Shown: positions 42,723 through 51,653 of the stretch, in pieces
How positions within the stretch are numbered: the first letter of the stretch is position 1
Layout of the letters: every line of letters begins with the position of its first letter
Assembly: GCF_026672425.1 (NCBI RefSeq)
Contig: NZ_JAPPRC010000004.1
Span: 490,501-554,500 of the forward strand
Direction of reading: 5' to 3'
DNA: 64,000 bases
Source of the DNA: Pannonibacter sp. SL95
GTDB lineage: Bacteria; Pseudomonadota; Alphaproteobacteria; Rhizobiales; Stappiaceae
Program-made: the position numbers and the translations under genes
Notes under the pieces: generated by a model
What the model was told of the DNA's origin: nothing
What the model saw: only the letters and a program-made list of their open reading frames with translations
Database searches by the model: none

Positions 42723-43319
42723 TCACAGCTGTGCGACCGGCGTGCCTGCTTTCAGTGCAGGGCTGTCGGCGACCGCATGCGTCAACATCGGCAGCACATC
42801 GGCGATTCGCTCGGCGACGAGATAGGGCACCTCGGTTTCGGGCCGGATGAAGGCCTCGGTCCGCATGTGGTCCATCAGTTCCAGCAGCGGGGACCAGAAA
42901 TTCCCGATGTTGGCCAAGAGAACCGGCTTGCGGTGCTGGCCGAGCTGGGCCCAGGTCATCATCTCGACGGCCTCTTCGAGGGTCCCGATCCCGCCGGGAA
43001 GGGCGACAAAGGCGTCGGACTTTTCAAACATGAGACGCTTGCGCTCATGCATGTCATCGGTGACGATCAGATCGGTCACCGAATGCAGCATGACTTCGCG
43101 TTTCTCGAGGAATTGCGGGATAATGCCGATGACGTGTCCGCCGGCGGAGAGTGCCGCCTGGGCGACAGTGCCCATCAGGCCGATGGATCCGCCGCCATAA
43201 ACACAGGTCAGGCCGGCCTCTGCCAAGGCTCTGCCCAGCTGTTCAGCCGCCTCGACATAGATCGGATCGCGGCCCATGCTGGAGCCGCAGTAGACGCAAA
43301 CGCTGGTAAGGACTGTCAT
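42723..43319 (-). CDS. LOG-family protein (cytokinin riboside 5'-monophosphate phosphoribohydrolase-like)
   Basis: A 198-residue Rossmann-type protein. It has the LOG signature PGGIGTLEE at 108-116, the preceding SVCVYCGSS start and MHERKRLM motif. LOG proteins cleave N6-modified AMP or plain AMP to base and ribose 5-phosphate. Older annotations call them lysine decarboxylase-like or TIGR00730. It is a lone gene on the minus strand, divergent from the LysM gene. Confidence 0.9.
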   Translation of the reverse strand: MTVLTSVCVYCGSSMGRDPIYVEAAEQLGRALAEAGLTCVYGGGSIGLMGTVAQAALSAGGHVIGIIPQFLEKREVMLHSVTDLIVTDDMHERKRLMFEKSDAFVALPGGIGTLEEAVEMMTWAQLGQHRKPVLLANIGNFWSPLLELMDHMRTEAFIRPETEVPYLVAERIADVLPMLTHAVADSPALKAGTPVAQL

Positions 43320-43553
43320 GTGTTCCTGTCTTGCATTGAGTGGACAGTCGCGTCAAGTCTGTCCGAAACCGTTTCAATCGATGCAGACTGCCGGCAAGAA
43401 ACGGACAACAATCGGCCTTTGCTTGCCGCAGTCAGTAAAGACGTATAAAGCAGCCTGAATGGGTCTTGTCTGAAAATCTGTGACAAGCCCGCGAGTTGAC
43501 AGGAAAAAACCTTTGCCAGGCTGTATTGTCGGGTGAAGGCGGTCGGAAGGCCG

Positions 43554-43572
43554 GGCGGTGGTGGGCACCGCC
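43554..43572 (+). other. hairpin in the leader of the LysM gene
   Basis: GGCGGTG (43554-43560) and CACCGCC (43566-43572) form a 7-bp stem with a 5-nt loop, 18 nt before the LysM start. It may influence translation. The rest of the 271-bp gap upstream shows no clear feature. Confidence 0.35.
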
Positions 43573-43590
43573 AAGGGTGGGGTCGAATAG

Positions 43591-45141
43591 ATGTCGAGAA
43601 CCGGTGTTATCTGGAGCCTTGTCATTGCTGCCGTGGTTGGCGTGGCAGCGCTTCTTACGGGCTATCTGAACCTTGGCGGCACCAAGGCACCCGCCCCCGT
43701 GGCTGAGGCGCCTGCTCCTGCCGCCACACCGGCCCCGCAGGCAGCTGCGCCTTCCGCAGCACCGGCCGCAGCACCTTCTGCAGCACCGGCAACGCCCGCG
43801 CCGCAGCCGTCCACGGCCAGTGCTCCGGCAAACGCGCCGGCTCCGGTCGCCACACCTCCGGCCGCAGCGACAGAGACTGCAACCTCGCCTACGGACGTGC
43901 CGAGTTTCGACGTTGTCGGCATCCAGTCGGATGGCGCCGCCGTCATCGCAGGTCGCTCGGAACCGGGTGCGATCGTTGCGCTGCTTGCCAACGGCGCTGT
44001 GGTTGGGAAGGGCGTTGCCAACAAGGACGGCGAATGGTCGATCATCCTTGAGGCACCGCTTGCGCCCGGTGACTACGACATGCAGCTGAAGTCCGAGCAG
44101 GACGGCAAGTCGATCGAGTCGCAGCAGCGGCTTGCCGTGTCCATCCCGGCTGGCGGCAAGGACAAGCCGCTCATCGTCCTGAACACGCCGGACGCCCCGT
44201 CGACGGTCCTGCAGACACCGGAACCGGCTGCCGCTCCGACCCAGGTTGCGGAAGCTCCGGCCCCGGCCCCGGCCCCGACCCCGGCACCGGCTGCCGCCGC
44301 TCCGGCGGCCGTAGAGACGCCGAAGGTTGAAACTCCGGCCGCGGCTCCTGCTGCACCGGAAACTCCGGCCCCCGCCGCAGCCCCCGCAGAGGCGCCTGCC
44401 GCTACTGCGCCAGCGCAGGCCGCTGCTCCGGCCGCAACCAATGAGGCCCCCGCAGCTGCCCCGGCGCCCGCGGCGGCGACTGCCGAGGCACCCGCCCCGG
44501 CCCAGGCGCCTGCTCAGGCAACCGCCGAAGCGCCTGCACCGGCTGCGGCTCCCGCTCCTGCGGCAACCGCAACAGCAGCACCTGCACCGGCCGCCGCAGA
44601 AGCTCCGGCGGCGACACCTGCACCTGAAGTGGCTGGTCCGCTGACGGTTGAAGCCGTGGAATCCGAAAAGGGCAAGCTCTATGCCGCCGGCTCGAGCGCG
44701 CCGGGAGCCTTGCTGCGTGTCTACGTTGCTGACAAGCATGTTGGCGACGTCGAGGGAAGCGATACTGGCCGCTGGCTGCATGAAAGCCAGACGGATGTTC
44801 CGGTCGGCTCTGTCGAAGTGCGCATCGACCACATCTCGCGTACGACCGGCGAAGTCCTGGCCCGTGCGGCAGTGACTTTCCAGAAGGCCGAGGAACAGGA
44901 AATCGTCCTGTCCAAGGTCGAGGAAGCCAAGCCCGGCGCCGCAGCTCCGGCTGCGGGTGAAGCCCGGCCGACGCCGAACGTCGTGATCCGCAAGGGCGAC
45001 AACCTCTGGAACATCTCGCGCCGCCTCTACGGCTCTGGCTATCGCTACACGACGATCTACCAGGCCAACCGGGACCAGATCCGCAATCCGGACCTGATCT
45101 ATCCGGGCCAGGTGTTCCTGACCCCTGAAGCCGCCCAGTAA
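43591..45141 (+). CDS. LysM-domain protein with Ala/Pro-rich linkers
   Basis: A 516-residue protein with an N-terminal membrane anchor (about 7-25), two folded segments (about 105-190 and 350-430; similar to bacterial carrier or big-domain-like repeats) joined by long low-complexity Pro-Ala linkers, and a C-terminal LysM domain (VVIRKGDNLWNISRRLYG to about 512). LysM binds peptidoglycan, so it would span from the inner membrane to the wall. Sequence elsewhere in the cell wall machinery is not recognised. A strong terminator follows. The opposite-strand open frame is an artefact of this GC-rich repeat. Confidence 0.85.
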   Translation: MSRTGVIWSLVIAAVVGVAALLTGYLNLGGTKAPAPVAEAPAPAATPAPQAAAPSAAPAAAPSAAPATPAPQPSTASAPANAPAPVATPPAAATETATSPTDVPSFDVVGIQSDGAAVIAGRSEPGAIVALLANGAVVGKGVANKDGEWSIILEAPLAPGDYDMQLKSEQDGKSIESQQRLAVSIPAGGKDKPLIVLNTPDAPSTVLQTPEPAAAPTQVAEAPAPAPAPTPAPAAAAPAAVETPKVETPAAAPAAPETPAPAAAPAEAPAATAPAQAAAPAATNEAPAAAPAPAAATAEAPAPAQAPAQATAEAPAPAAAPAPAATATAAPAPAAAEAPAATPAPEVAGPLTVEAVESEKGKLYAAGSSAPGALLRVYVADKHVGDVEGSDTGRWLHESQTDVPVGSVEVRIDHISRTTGEVLARAAVTFQKAEEQEIVLSKVEEAKPGAAAPAAGEARPTPNVVIRKGDNLWNISRRLYGSGYRYTTIYQANRDQIRNPDLIYPGQVFLTPEAAQ

Positions 45142-45164
45142 GACAGGCGCATCTGATGACAGCA

Positions 45165-45190
45165 GGCCCGGGCAACGCCCGGGCCTTTTT
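45165..45190 (+). terminator. terminator of the LysM gene
   Basis: GGCCCGGGC (45165-45173), loop AAC, GCCCGGGCC (45177-45185) and five T (45186-45190). Confidence 0.92.
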
Positions 45191-45240
45191 GCTTGATGGA
45201 AACGGTTGGTTGGCATCACGACTGGTCGTCGCGCTTGGCT

Positions 45241-45316
45241 GGGATGATGGGGGTCAGGTGAGCGGGTCCGGAACAGGCCCCGGCACAAGGCCGGGGCGGC
45301 GCGGGTTGGGTGGCGG
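45241..45316. repeat. 76-bp direct repeat, copy 1
   Basis: Begins GGGATGATGGGGGTCAGGTG and ends GGGTTGGGTGGCGG. It is identical to copy 2 at 74 of 76 positions (T to C at one, C to T at another). It contains the palindromic core CCCCGGCACAAGGCCGGGG. Confidence 0.9.
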
Positions 45317-45416
45317 TGCGTGGTGGCGGTGGCGGTGCCCGGAGCGCGAACAGTAGCCATCGAGATCGCGCGCAATGACGCGAGCACAAGATACGCTCAA
45401 CCAGCTACACCCCACG

Positions 45417-45444
45417 CCGTCCCGGCCTTGTGCCGGGACCTGTC
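45417..45444 (-). repeat. inverted relative of the 76-bp repeat core
   Basis: The 28 bases here match the reverse complement of the CGGCACAAGG core region of copy 1 at 25 of 28 positions. Confidence 0.75.
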
Positions 45445-45507
45445 AGGGGCGCAGCGTGGAGGCCGGTCGCGTCTGCGCCGACGTTTAGAACTATCGATAC
45501 CTCGCCG

Positions 45508-45548
45508 CTCCGGTCCCGGATCTCCGCTTCGCTGCGTCCGGGATGACG
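45508..45548. repeat. dispersed intergenic repeat unit, copy A
   Basis: Begins CTCCGGTCCCGG and ends CCGGGATGACG. The same sequence in inverted orientation, with few changes, occurs at 63914-63954 near the end of the window. It overlaps the start of copy 2 of the 76-bp repeat. Confidence 0.8.
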
Positions 45549-45615
45549 GGGGTCAGGTGAGCGGGTCCGGAACAGGCCCCGGCACAAGGCTGGGGCGGCG
45601 CGGGTTGGGTGGCGG
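45540..45615. repeat. 76-bp direct repeat, copy 2
   Basis: Second copy of the unit at 45241-45316, 299 bp downstream, 74 of 76 bases identical. Confidence 0.9.
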
Positions 45616-45776
45616 CAGGTGTGAGCCTTCGGCGCGGCCAATTGGTCGCAGAGGCCGCACACTGCACCGGTCGCGACCTTCCAGAGCGATCGAGCGGCCG
45701 GATCGAAGTGGTTGGTGACGGGCATAAGTCGAAAGCCCGGCTCGACAAGCTGGCCTTGGGGAACTAAGCGATAGGC

Positions 45777-46457
45777 ATGATGAGGCTTCTCGCGATCGAT
45801 ACTGCGCAAACAACCTGCGCTGCCGCCGTTCTGGTCCAAGATGGAGACCGGGAGCATCTGGTGCGCCGGACGCAGGTGATCGGCCGTGGTCATGCGGAAA
45901 TCCTGCTCGACATGATCGGTGAGGTCATGGCGGAAGCTGGATTTGCCTTTGCCGATCTGGACCGGATTGCCGTGACCAATGGGCCGGGCAGTTTCACCGG
46001 GCTCCGGGTCGGGCTTTCGGTTGCGCGCGGCTTCGCCCTCGTAACCCATGCGCCCGTTGTTGGCGTGTCGACGCTGGATGCCATCGCAGACGAGCTGCGC
46101 GGGCGCAGCAACGGTCATCCGCTGCTGGTCACGCTCTCAGCCCGTGAAAACGAGGTCTATGTCGCCCGGTTCGACGGGGAGGGCCACGCCGATGGCGCAG
46201 CGCATGTTGCCCTCATCGAGGATCTTGCGGCCGGCCTGACGCCAGACTACCGGCTTGCCGGATCAGCGGCACCGGCCATTGCCGCAGCTGCCGGACTTGG
46301 CGCCGATGTTGTTCTGACAGCTTCGGCGGAGGCCGATATCGGCACGATTGCGCGCCTGGGCCTTGCCGCACCGGCGGATGCCCCGGCGCCTGTGCCGCTG
46401 TATTTGCGCCCGCCGGACGCCAAGCCGCAAACGCGGGGAAGGATCGAACGGATATGA
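45777..46457 (+). CDS. tsaB: TsaB, tRNA threonylcarbamoyladenosine biosynthesis subunit
   Basis: A 226-residue protein with the ASKHA-fold signature GPGSFTGLRVG (about 63-73) and the LLAIDTA start. TsaB dimerises with TsaD to make t6A at position 37 of tRNAs reading ANN codons; tsaD and tsaE are not in the window. Two adjacent ATGs (45777 and 45780) are possible starts. The stop overlaps the rimI start as ATGA, the common tsaB-rimI order of rhizobia. Confidence 0.92.
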   Translation: MMRLLAIDTAQTTCAAAVLVQDGDREHLVRRTQVIGRGHAEILLDMIGEVMAEAGFAFADLDRIAVTNGPGSFTGLRVGLSVARGFALVTHAPVVGVSTLDAIADELRGRSNGHPLLVTLSARENEVYVARFDGEGHADGAAHVALIEDLAAGLTPDYRLAGSAAPAIAAAAGLGADVVLTASAEADIGTIARLGLAAPADAPAPVPLYLRPPDAKPQTRGRIERI

Positions 46458-46942
46458 GTTTCTGGTGGTTCTGGTCGACCCCGCCGGTGATCGAGCCGGC
46501 GCAGATCGACGATCTTCCAGCGCTGGCCGAAATTCACGGCCATTCCTTCGCCCATCAATGGGACGCGGACGAACTGGCGCGCCTCAGCGCCCAGGAGGGC
46601 GCGATCCTGCTGCTTGCGCGCCGGGCAAGCCCCTATGGCACGCGGCGTCCGCTTGGCTTCCTGCTGCTGCGGCAGGTGGCGGATGAGGCTGAAGTGCTGA
46701 CGCTGGCTGTCGATCCGCGCCACCGGGGACGGGGCATCGGCAAGCGGCTGATGCAGGACGGCATGTTCCGTCTCTACGGCGAACGCTGCAAGAGCCTGTT
46801 TCTTGAGGTGGATGCGGCCAACCAGCCGGCTCTGCTGCTGTACAAGGCGCTGGGGTTCCGCCAGGTTGGCGAGCGCAAGGGTTATTACCGCGACAGCGCT
46901 GGCGGCGGCACCGCGCTTGTCATGCGCGTTGATCTTGGCTAA
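46454..46942 (+). CDS. rimI: RimI, ribosomal protein S18 alanine N-acetyltransferase
   Basis: A 162-residue GNAT acetyltransferase. The acetyl-CoA loop HRGRGIGKRLM lies after the VLTLAVDP strand, and the YxALGF motif (YKALGFRQVG) is present. It acetylates the N-terminus of ribosomal protein S18 after methionine removal. Overlap with tsaB by four bases indicates translational coupling, and a fur gene follows. Confidence 0.88.
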   Translation: MSFWWFWSTPPVIEPAQIDDLPALAEIHGHSFAHQWDADELARLSAQEGAILLLARRASPYGTRRPLGFLLLRQVADEAEVLTLAVDPRHRGRGIGKRLMQDGMFRLYGERCKSLFLEVDAANQPALLLYKALGFRQVGERKGYYRDSAGGGTALVMRVDLG

Positions 46943-46951
46943 TCGCTGGCA

Positions 46952-47437
46952 ATGAAGCAGGGTGCCAAGAGAAAGGCTCGGGCCATGACGGATGACCGGC
47001 AGTCAACGCTTGCGGAACAATGCGCGGCCAAGGGCATGCGCATGACCGACCAGCGCCGCATCATCGCGTCGGTCATCGAGGAGGCGAGCGACCATCCCGA
47101 TGTGGAGGAGCTCTATCGCCGCGCCTCGGCCCTTGATGCCCGGATCTCCATCTCGACCGTCTACCGGACCGTGAAGTTGTTCGAGGACGCCGGCATCATC
47201 GAGCGGCACGACTTCCGCGACGGGCGCTCGCGCTATGAGACTGTGCCGGACGAGCATCATGACCATTTGATCGACCTGCGCAGTGGCAAGGTGATCGAGT
47301 TCCGCTCGGAAGACATCGAGGCGCTGCAGGACCTGATCGCGCGCCGGCTCGGCTACCGGCTGGTGGACCACCGGCTGGAGCTCTATTGCGTTCCGCTTGA
47401 CCCGGCCACCGAGGATGCGGCCGATGATGGGGCTTAG
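46952..47437 (+). CDS. fur: Fur-family metalloregulator (Fur/Mur)
   Basis: A 161-residue Fur-family repressor. The winged helix (RISISTVYRTVKLF) is at about 73-86 and the regulatory metal site includes HHDHLIDL near 103. The structural zinc CxxC pairs of classical Fur are missing, as in alphaproteobacterial Fur/Mur proteins that respond to manganese. Position after rimI and before plsC matches the mur/fur locus of Hyphomicrobiales. An ATG eleven codons downstream (46985) is an alternative start. Confidence 0.9.
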   Translation: MKQGAKRKARAMTDDRQSTLAEQCAAKGMRMTDQRRIIASVIEEASDHPDVEELYRRASALDARISISTVYRTVKLFEDAGIIERHDFRDGRSRYETVPDEHHDHLIDLRSGKVIEFRSEDIEALQDLIARRLGYRLVDHRLELYCVPLDPATEDAADDGA

Positions 47438-48278
47438 GGGCGCGCTGGCGCTGGGACTGCTGACCATCGTCTCGCTGGCGATGATCCCCCTGCAATGGCT
47501 CGCCCTGCGCTTCGACTGGCCGGTCAAGCGCCAGTTGCCCTGGATCTGGCACCGGATCGCAACCCGTCTGATCGGCATCCGGATCCATCAGGTTGGCCAG
47601 GCGACGGCGGACAGGCCGCTTCTGATCACGGCCAATCATGCGTCCTGGGTGGACATCACCGTGCTCGGCGCCGTGATGCCCTTGTCCTTCATCGCCAAGT
47701 CGGAAGTGGAGGGCTGGCCGGTCTTTGGCCTGCTTGCCCGGCTGCAGCGGACGGTTTTCGTCAACCGGACCCGGCGCAGCGAGACTGGCGCGGTGGCGGA
47801 CCGGATTGCCGAACGCATCGGCGATGGCGATGTCATGGTGTTGTTCGCCGAAGGCACGTCGAACGACGGCAATGGCGTGCTGCCCTTCCGTTCGGCCCTG
47901 CTGGGGGCCGCGACCAAGGCGCTGGCCGATGGCCGGCCGGTGCACGTACAGCCGCTGTCGATCGCCTATACCCACCTGCAGGGCCTGCCGATGGACCGGC
48001 GCACCCGGCCGCATGTGGCCTGGTATGGCGACATGGAACTGCCCGGACATTTGTGGGCGCTGGTGCGCGAGGGCGCACTGGACGTGACGCTGACCTGGGG
48101 TGAGCCGGTGCGCCTGGAGACGGCGACGGACCGCAAGCAGCTGACCCAGGTGCTGCAGCGTGAGGTGTCGCTGATGACTGCCTCTGCCCTGACCGGGCGT
48201 CCTGTCTTGCGCGAGACGGAGGACGAGGGGGCGGCTGGGGAGGAGCTACGCGAGGTTGTTGCGACAACGGCAGGCTGA
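47424..48278 (+). CDS. 1-acyl-sn-glycerol-3-phosphate acyltransferase (PlsC-like)
   Basis: A 284-residue membrane-associated acyltransferase. Motif I is NHASWVD (catalytic His72, Asp77), motif II lies near TVFVNRTRR and motif III is FAEGTSND. It transfers an acyl group to the sn-2 position of lysophosphatidate or a related lipid such as an ornithine lipid precursor (OlsA-like). The start at 47424 overlaps the fur stop; GAGG ten bases upstream supports it, with ATGs at 47415 and 47427 possible. One N-terminal hydrophobic segment is present. Confidence 0.87.
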   Translation: MMGLRGALALGLLTIVSLAMIPLQWLALRFDWPVKRQLPWIWHRIATRLIGIRIHQVGQATADRPLLITANHASWVDITVLGAVMPLSFIAKSEVEGWPVFGLLARLQRTVFVNRTRRSETGAVADRIAERIGDGDVMVLFAEGTSNDGNGVLPFRSALLGAATKALADGRPVHVQPLSIAYTHLQGLPMDRRTRPHVAWYGDMELPGHLWALVREGALDVTLTWGEPVRLETATDRKQLTQVLQREVSLMTASALTGRPVLRETEDEGAAGEELREVVATTAG

Positions 48279-48362
48279 GCCGGCTATTCTCCAGCTATTC
48301 TCAAGCGCGGCAAAAGCCGCTAAAGCAGGGAAAACCGGAGGGACCGCCGAAGGTCTGGCCGG

Positions 48363-48382
48363 TGTGACGGCAAACCGTCACA
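48363..48382 (+). other. 8-bp hairpin between plsC and miaB
   Basis: TGTGACGG (48363-48370), loop CAAA, CCGTCACA (48375-48382): a perfect stem that could end plsC transcription, though only scattered T follow. Spacing differs from a Crp site (10 bp instead of 6 between TGTGA and TCACA). Confidence 0.45.
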
Positions 48383-48457
48383 TGTCTTGCCCTAAACTCC
48401 AGTGATCCGCGTGTCGGGCGCGACCGTCTTGCGCTGCGCCGGCACATCGAGGACCCG

Positions 48458-50011
48458 ATGACCGAGCAGTCGTACAGCGCGCCCCTTGTGACCGATCCGC
48501 AATCCGCCACCGCCCGTGATATGGGTGGCGAAGGCTCTGACGAGGCCGTCGTCAGCCGCCGCGCCGAGGCTGGACCGCAGGGCGAGAACACCAAGCGCGT
48601 GTTTGTGCGCACCTACGGCTGCCAGATGAATGTCTATGACAGCGACCGCATGGCGGATGTGCTCGGCACAGAAGGCTACCGCACCACCGACACGATGGAG
48701 GATGCCGATCTTGTCATCCTCAACACCTGCCATATCCGCGAACGCGCGGCGGAGAAGGTCTATTCGGAGCTCGGCCGCATCCGCAAGATGAAGGAAGAGC
48801 GGGGGCCGGACGGCAAGCCGCTGATGGTCGGCGTGGCCGGTTGCGTCGCCCAGGCCGAGGGGCGCGAGATTGCGCGCCGCGCGCCGGTGGTCGACATGGT
48901 GTTCGGACCGCAGAGCTTCCACCGACTGCCGGACCTGATTGCACGGGCCGGACGCGGCGAGCGCGGTCTGGTCGCGACCGAGTTCGAGATCGACGAGAAA
49001 TTCGAGACCCTGTCGCGGCAGGCCGATGGCGAGGTAGCGCGCGGGGCGCAGCGGCAGGCGATCCGGCGGGCACCCTCGGCTTTCCTGACCGTGCAGGAAG
49101 GCTGCGACAAGTTCTGCACCTTCTGCGTCGTGCCTTACACGCGCGGGGCCGAGGTGTCGCGCTCGCTGGAGCAGATCCTGCGCGAGGCGGAGCAGCTGGC
49201 AGCCAGCGGGGTGCGCGAGGTGACGCTGCTCGGCCAGAACGTCAACGCCTGGCATGGCACTGGCGCGGACGGCAAGGCCTGGGGCCTGGGCCGGCTGCTG
49301 CGCCGCCTGGCCGAGATCCCCGGGCTGGACCGGCTGCGCTACACCACCAGCCATCCGCGTGACATGGACGATGAACTGATCGAGGCCCATGGCGAGCTGC
49401 CGGAGCTGATGCCCTATCTGCATCTGCCGGTGCAGTCCGGATCGGACCGGATCCTGGCGGCGATGAACCGCAAGCACACGCGCGACGACTATTTCCGCCT
49501 GATCGACCGGATCCGGGCCAAGGCGCCGGGTCTCGCGCTCTCCGGCGATTTCATTGTCGGCTTCCCTGGCGAGACGGATGCGGATTTTGCCGACACGATG
49601 GATCTGGTGCGGCGGGTTGAATATGCGTCCTGCTTCTCCTTCAAATACAGCCAGCGCCCCGGCACGCCGGGCGCGACCATGGCGGACCAGCTCAGCGAAG
49701 AGGTGAAGACTGAACGGCTGCTCGAGCTTCAGGCCTTGCTGACAGAGCAGCAGCGCGCCTTCAACCGGTCGCGCGTCGGCATGCGCATGGACGTGCTGTT
49801 CGAGAAGACCGGGCGCCGGCCCGGACAGATCACTGGCAAGACGCCCTGGCTGCAACCGGTGCAGGTAGATGCCCCGATCGAGATGATCGGAGGCATCCAA
49901 ACCGTGGAAATTATCGATGTCAGCTCCAATTCCCTGTTCGGACGCCTCGTTGCAGGGCACAATCATCCGGCAGCCGGTCTCCCGGCCGCCAGCAAGGAGG
50001 ACGCCATTTGA
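48458..50011 (+). CDS. miaB: MiaB, tRNA-i6A37 methylthiotransferase
   Basis: A 517-residue radical-SAM enzyme. The auxiliary 4Fe-4S cluster cysteines are in YGCQMN, NTCHIRE and AGCVAQ (N-terminal UPF0004 domain), and the radical-SAM triad is [13 protein letters not shown] domain is at the C-terminus. It adds methylthio to i6A at position 37 of tRNAs. The protein has an extra N-terminal ~48 residues before KRVFVRTYG, compared with the usual length near 450-480. GAGGA precedes the ATG, supporting the start. Overlap with phoH follows. Confidence 0.95.
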   Translation: MTEQSYSAPLVTDPQSATARDMGGEGSDEAVVSRRAEAGPQGENTKRVFVRTYGCQMNVYDSDRMADVLGTEGYRTTDTMEDADLVILNTCHIRERAAEKVYSELGRIRKMKEERGPDGKPLMVGVAGCVAQAEGREIARRAPVVDMVFGPQSFHRLPDLIARAGRGERGLVATEFEIDEKFETLSRQADGEVARGAQRQAIRRAPSAFLTVQEGCDKFCTFCVVPYTRGAEVSRSLEQILREAEQLAASGVREVTLLGQNVNAWHGTGADGKAWGLGRLLRRLAEIPGLDRLRYTTSHPRDMDDELIEAHGELPELMPYLHLPVQSGSDRILAAMNRKHTRDDYFRLIDRIRAKAPGLALSGDFIVGFPGETDADFADTMDLVRRVEYASCFSFKYSQRPGTPGATMADQLSEEVKTERLLELQALLTEQQRAFNRSRVGMRMDVLFEKTGRRPGQITGKTPWLQPVQVDAPIEMIGGIQTVEIIDVSSNSLFGRLVAGHNHPAAGLPAASKEDAI

Positions 50012-51093
50012 CGCGTGACAGCCAGCCATCGGCTCGCAAGTTCCCGGCAGACCGGGGCGCAGTCCCCGCCTCTGATATGACCCACATCGTGCTTGCGTTC
50101 GATGACAACAGGCTGATTGGAGACCTGTTCGGGCAGTTCGACCAGAACCTGGCCTTGATCGAGCAGCGCCTCGGCGTCGACGCCGTCGCACGCGGCAATC
50201 AGGTGACCCTGAAAGGCAAGCACAGCCAGTGCGAACAGGCCCGACTGGCGCTGGAGGCCCTGTATCATCGCCTGCAGCAGGGCCATGAAATCCATCCCGC
50301 CGACGTTGACGGTGCAGTGCGCATGGCGGTGGCCGCCGATGCGCAGCTGCCCCTGCCGACGCTTGAACCGCGCTCGCGGCTGTCCTTTGCGCAGGTGTCG
50401 ACACGGCGCAAGACGGTGGTTGCCCGCACGGCGGCGCAGGATGCCTATATCCGCTCCATGGACCGGGCCGACATGATCTTCGGTACAGGTCCGGCGGGCA
50501 CCGGCAAGACCTTCCTCGCGGTTGCCTATGCTGCGGCGCTGATCGAGCGCGGCGACGTGGCGCGCCTGATCCTGTCCCGTCCGGCGGTGGAAGCCGGTGA
50601 GCGTCTCGGCTTCCTGCCCGGCGACATGAAGGACAAGGTCGACCCTTACCTGCGCCCGCTCTACGACGCGCTCTACGAGATGATGCCGCCGGAAAAGGTC
50701 GATCGTGGCCTGCAGTCCGGCATGATCGAAGTGGCGCCGCTGGCCTTCATGCGCGGCCGCACGCTGTCCAACGCGGTGGTGCTGCTCGACGAGGCGCAGA
50801 ACACCACGACGATGCAGATGAAGATGTTCCTGACGCGTCTGGGTGAAAACTCCAAGATGATCGTCACGGGTGACCCGACGCAGGTTGACTTGCCGCCGGG
50901 ACAGAAGTCGGGCTTGCGCGAGGCGCTGGACCTGTTGACCGACATCGAAGGCATTGCCCACGTGCAGTTCACTGAAGTCGACGTGGTGCGTCATGAGCTT
51001 GTCGGGCGGATCGTCAAGGCTTATGACGACGCCAGCCGCGACATGCTGCAGGAACGCGAGCGCCGGATGGATGCGCGGGGAGAACGGGTATGA
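50008..51093 (+). CDS. PhoH-like ATPase (YbeZ)
   Basis: A 361-residue PhoH/YbeZ protein with a KH-like N-terminal region and ATPase core: Walker A GPAGTGKT at 161-168 and Walker [10 protein letters not shown]. It partners YbeY in ribosome maturation and RNA quality control. The start is TTG at 50008, overlapping the miaB stop (TTGA) and preceded by AGGAGG at 7-nt spacing. The ybeY gene follows with an ATGA overlap, the conserved operon order. Confidence 0.92.
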   Translation: MTRDSQPSARKFPADRGAVPASDMTHIVLAFDDNRLIGDLFGQFDQNLALIEQRLGVDAVARGNQVTLKGKHSQCEQARLALEALYHRLQQGHEIHPADVDGAVRMAVAADAQLPLPTLEPRSRLSFAQVSTRRKTVVARTAAQDAYIRSMDRADMIFGTGPAGTGKTFLAVAYAAALIERGDVARLILSRPAVEAGERLGFLPGDMKDKVDPYLRPLYDALYEMMPPEKVDRGLQSGMIEVAPLAFMRGRTLSNAVVLLDEAQNTTTMQMKMFLTRLGENSKMIVTGDPTQVDLPPGQKSGLREALDLLTDIEGIAHVQFTEVDVVRHELVGRIVKAYDDASRDMLQERERRMDARGERV

Positions 51094-51641
51094 CGGCACA
51101 GCCGGATCTGGCCACGGCCGATGACATCGTGATCGAGATCGCCATCGAAAGCGGGGCGTGGCCGGACGAGGATCGCCTGTTCGAGCTGAGCGAGGCGGCC
51201 GTTGCGGCCGCCTTTGCCCGCGCACCACTGAAGGCGCTGCCAGACTCCGAGTTGTCGCTGGTCTTCGTGGACGATGCGCGCATCCAGGAACTGAATGCCG
51301 AGTGGCGTGGCAAGGATAAGCCGACGAACGTGCTGTCGTTTCCAGGTGGAGACGCGATGAACGGCGTCTTTGGTCCGCTGCTGGGTGACGTGATCTTCGC
51401 GCAGGAAACTGTTGCGCGCGAGGCCATTGAACAAGACGTCTCGTTCGATCATCATTTTTCTCACCTTGTTGTTCACGGACTCCTTCATCTTTTCGGTTAT
51501 GATCACCAGATGGAGGCCGAAGCCGAGGTGATGGAAGGACTGGAACGGCAGATCCTTGCGGACCTTGGTATTGCCGATCCCTATGCCGATGCACCTCTGG
51601 TGGCGGACGAACAGGCCGACGACTCATCCGTGGCCAATTGA
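51090..51641 (+). CDS. ybeY: YbeY endoribonuclease
   Basis: A 183-residue rRNA maturation factor with the zinc-binding motif [11 protein letters not shown] (His129, His133, His139). It processes the 3' end of 16S rRNA and participates in ribosome quality control. It lies between phoH and corC, the normal alphaproteobacterial order. The C-terminal 25 residues are acidic and not conserved. Confidence 0.94.
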   Translation: MTAQPDLATADDIVIEIAIESGAWPDEDRLFELSEAAVAAAFARAPLKALPDSELSLVFVDDARIQELNAEWRGKDKPTNVLSFPGGDAMNGVFGPLLGDVIFAQETVAREAIEQDVSFDHHFSHLVVHGLLHLFGYDHQMEAEAEVMEGLERQILADLGIADPYADAPLVADEQADDSSVAN

Positions 51642-51653
51642 TTGACTGGACCA

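Larger units (their letters stand above)
45191..45776. other. gene-free stretch with intergenic repeats
   Basis: About 590 bp without a convincing coding region. It contains two 76-bp direct repeats (45241-45316 and 45540-45615), an inverted relative at 45417-45444 and a 41-bp dispersed repeat unit at 45508-45548. The last 150 bp before tsaB show nothing recognisable apart from a possible promoter region. Confidence 0.8.

Noticed and set aside
43496-43527. TTGACA ... TGTATT as a promoter for the LysM gene
   Set aside because: The spacer is 20 nt, too long for a confident sigma-70 promoter.
43432-45387. A 651-codon Ser/Arg/Cys-rich minus-strand frame
   Set aside because: Mirror of the Ala/Pro-rich LysM gene repeat; no domain.
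48363-48382. TGTGA ... TCACA as a Crp site
   Set aside because: The half-sites are separated by 10 bp, not 6; it is better read as a hairpin.
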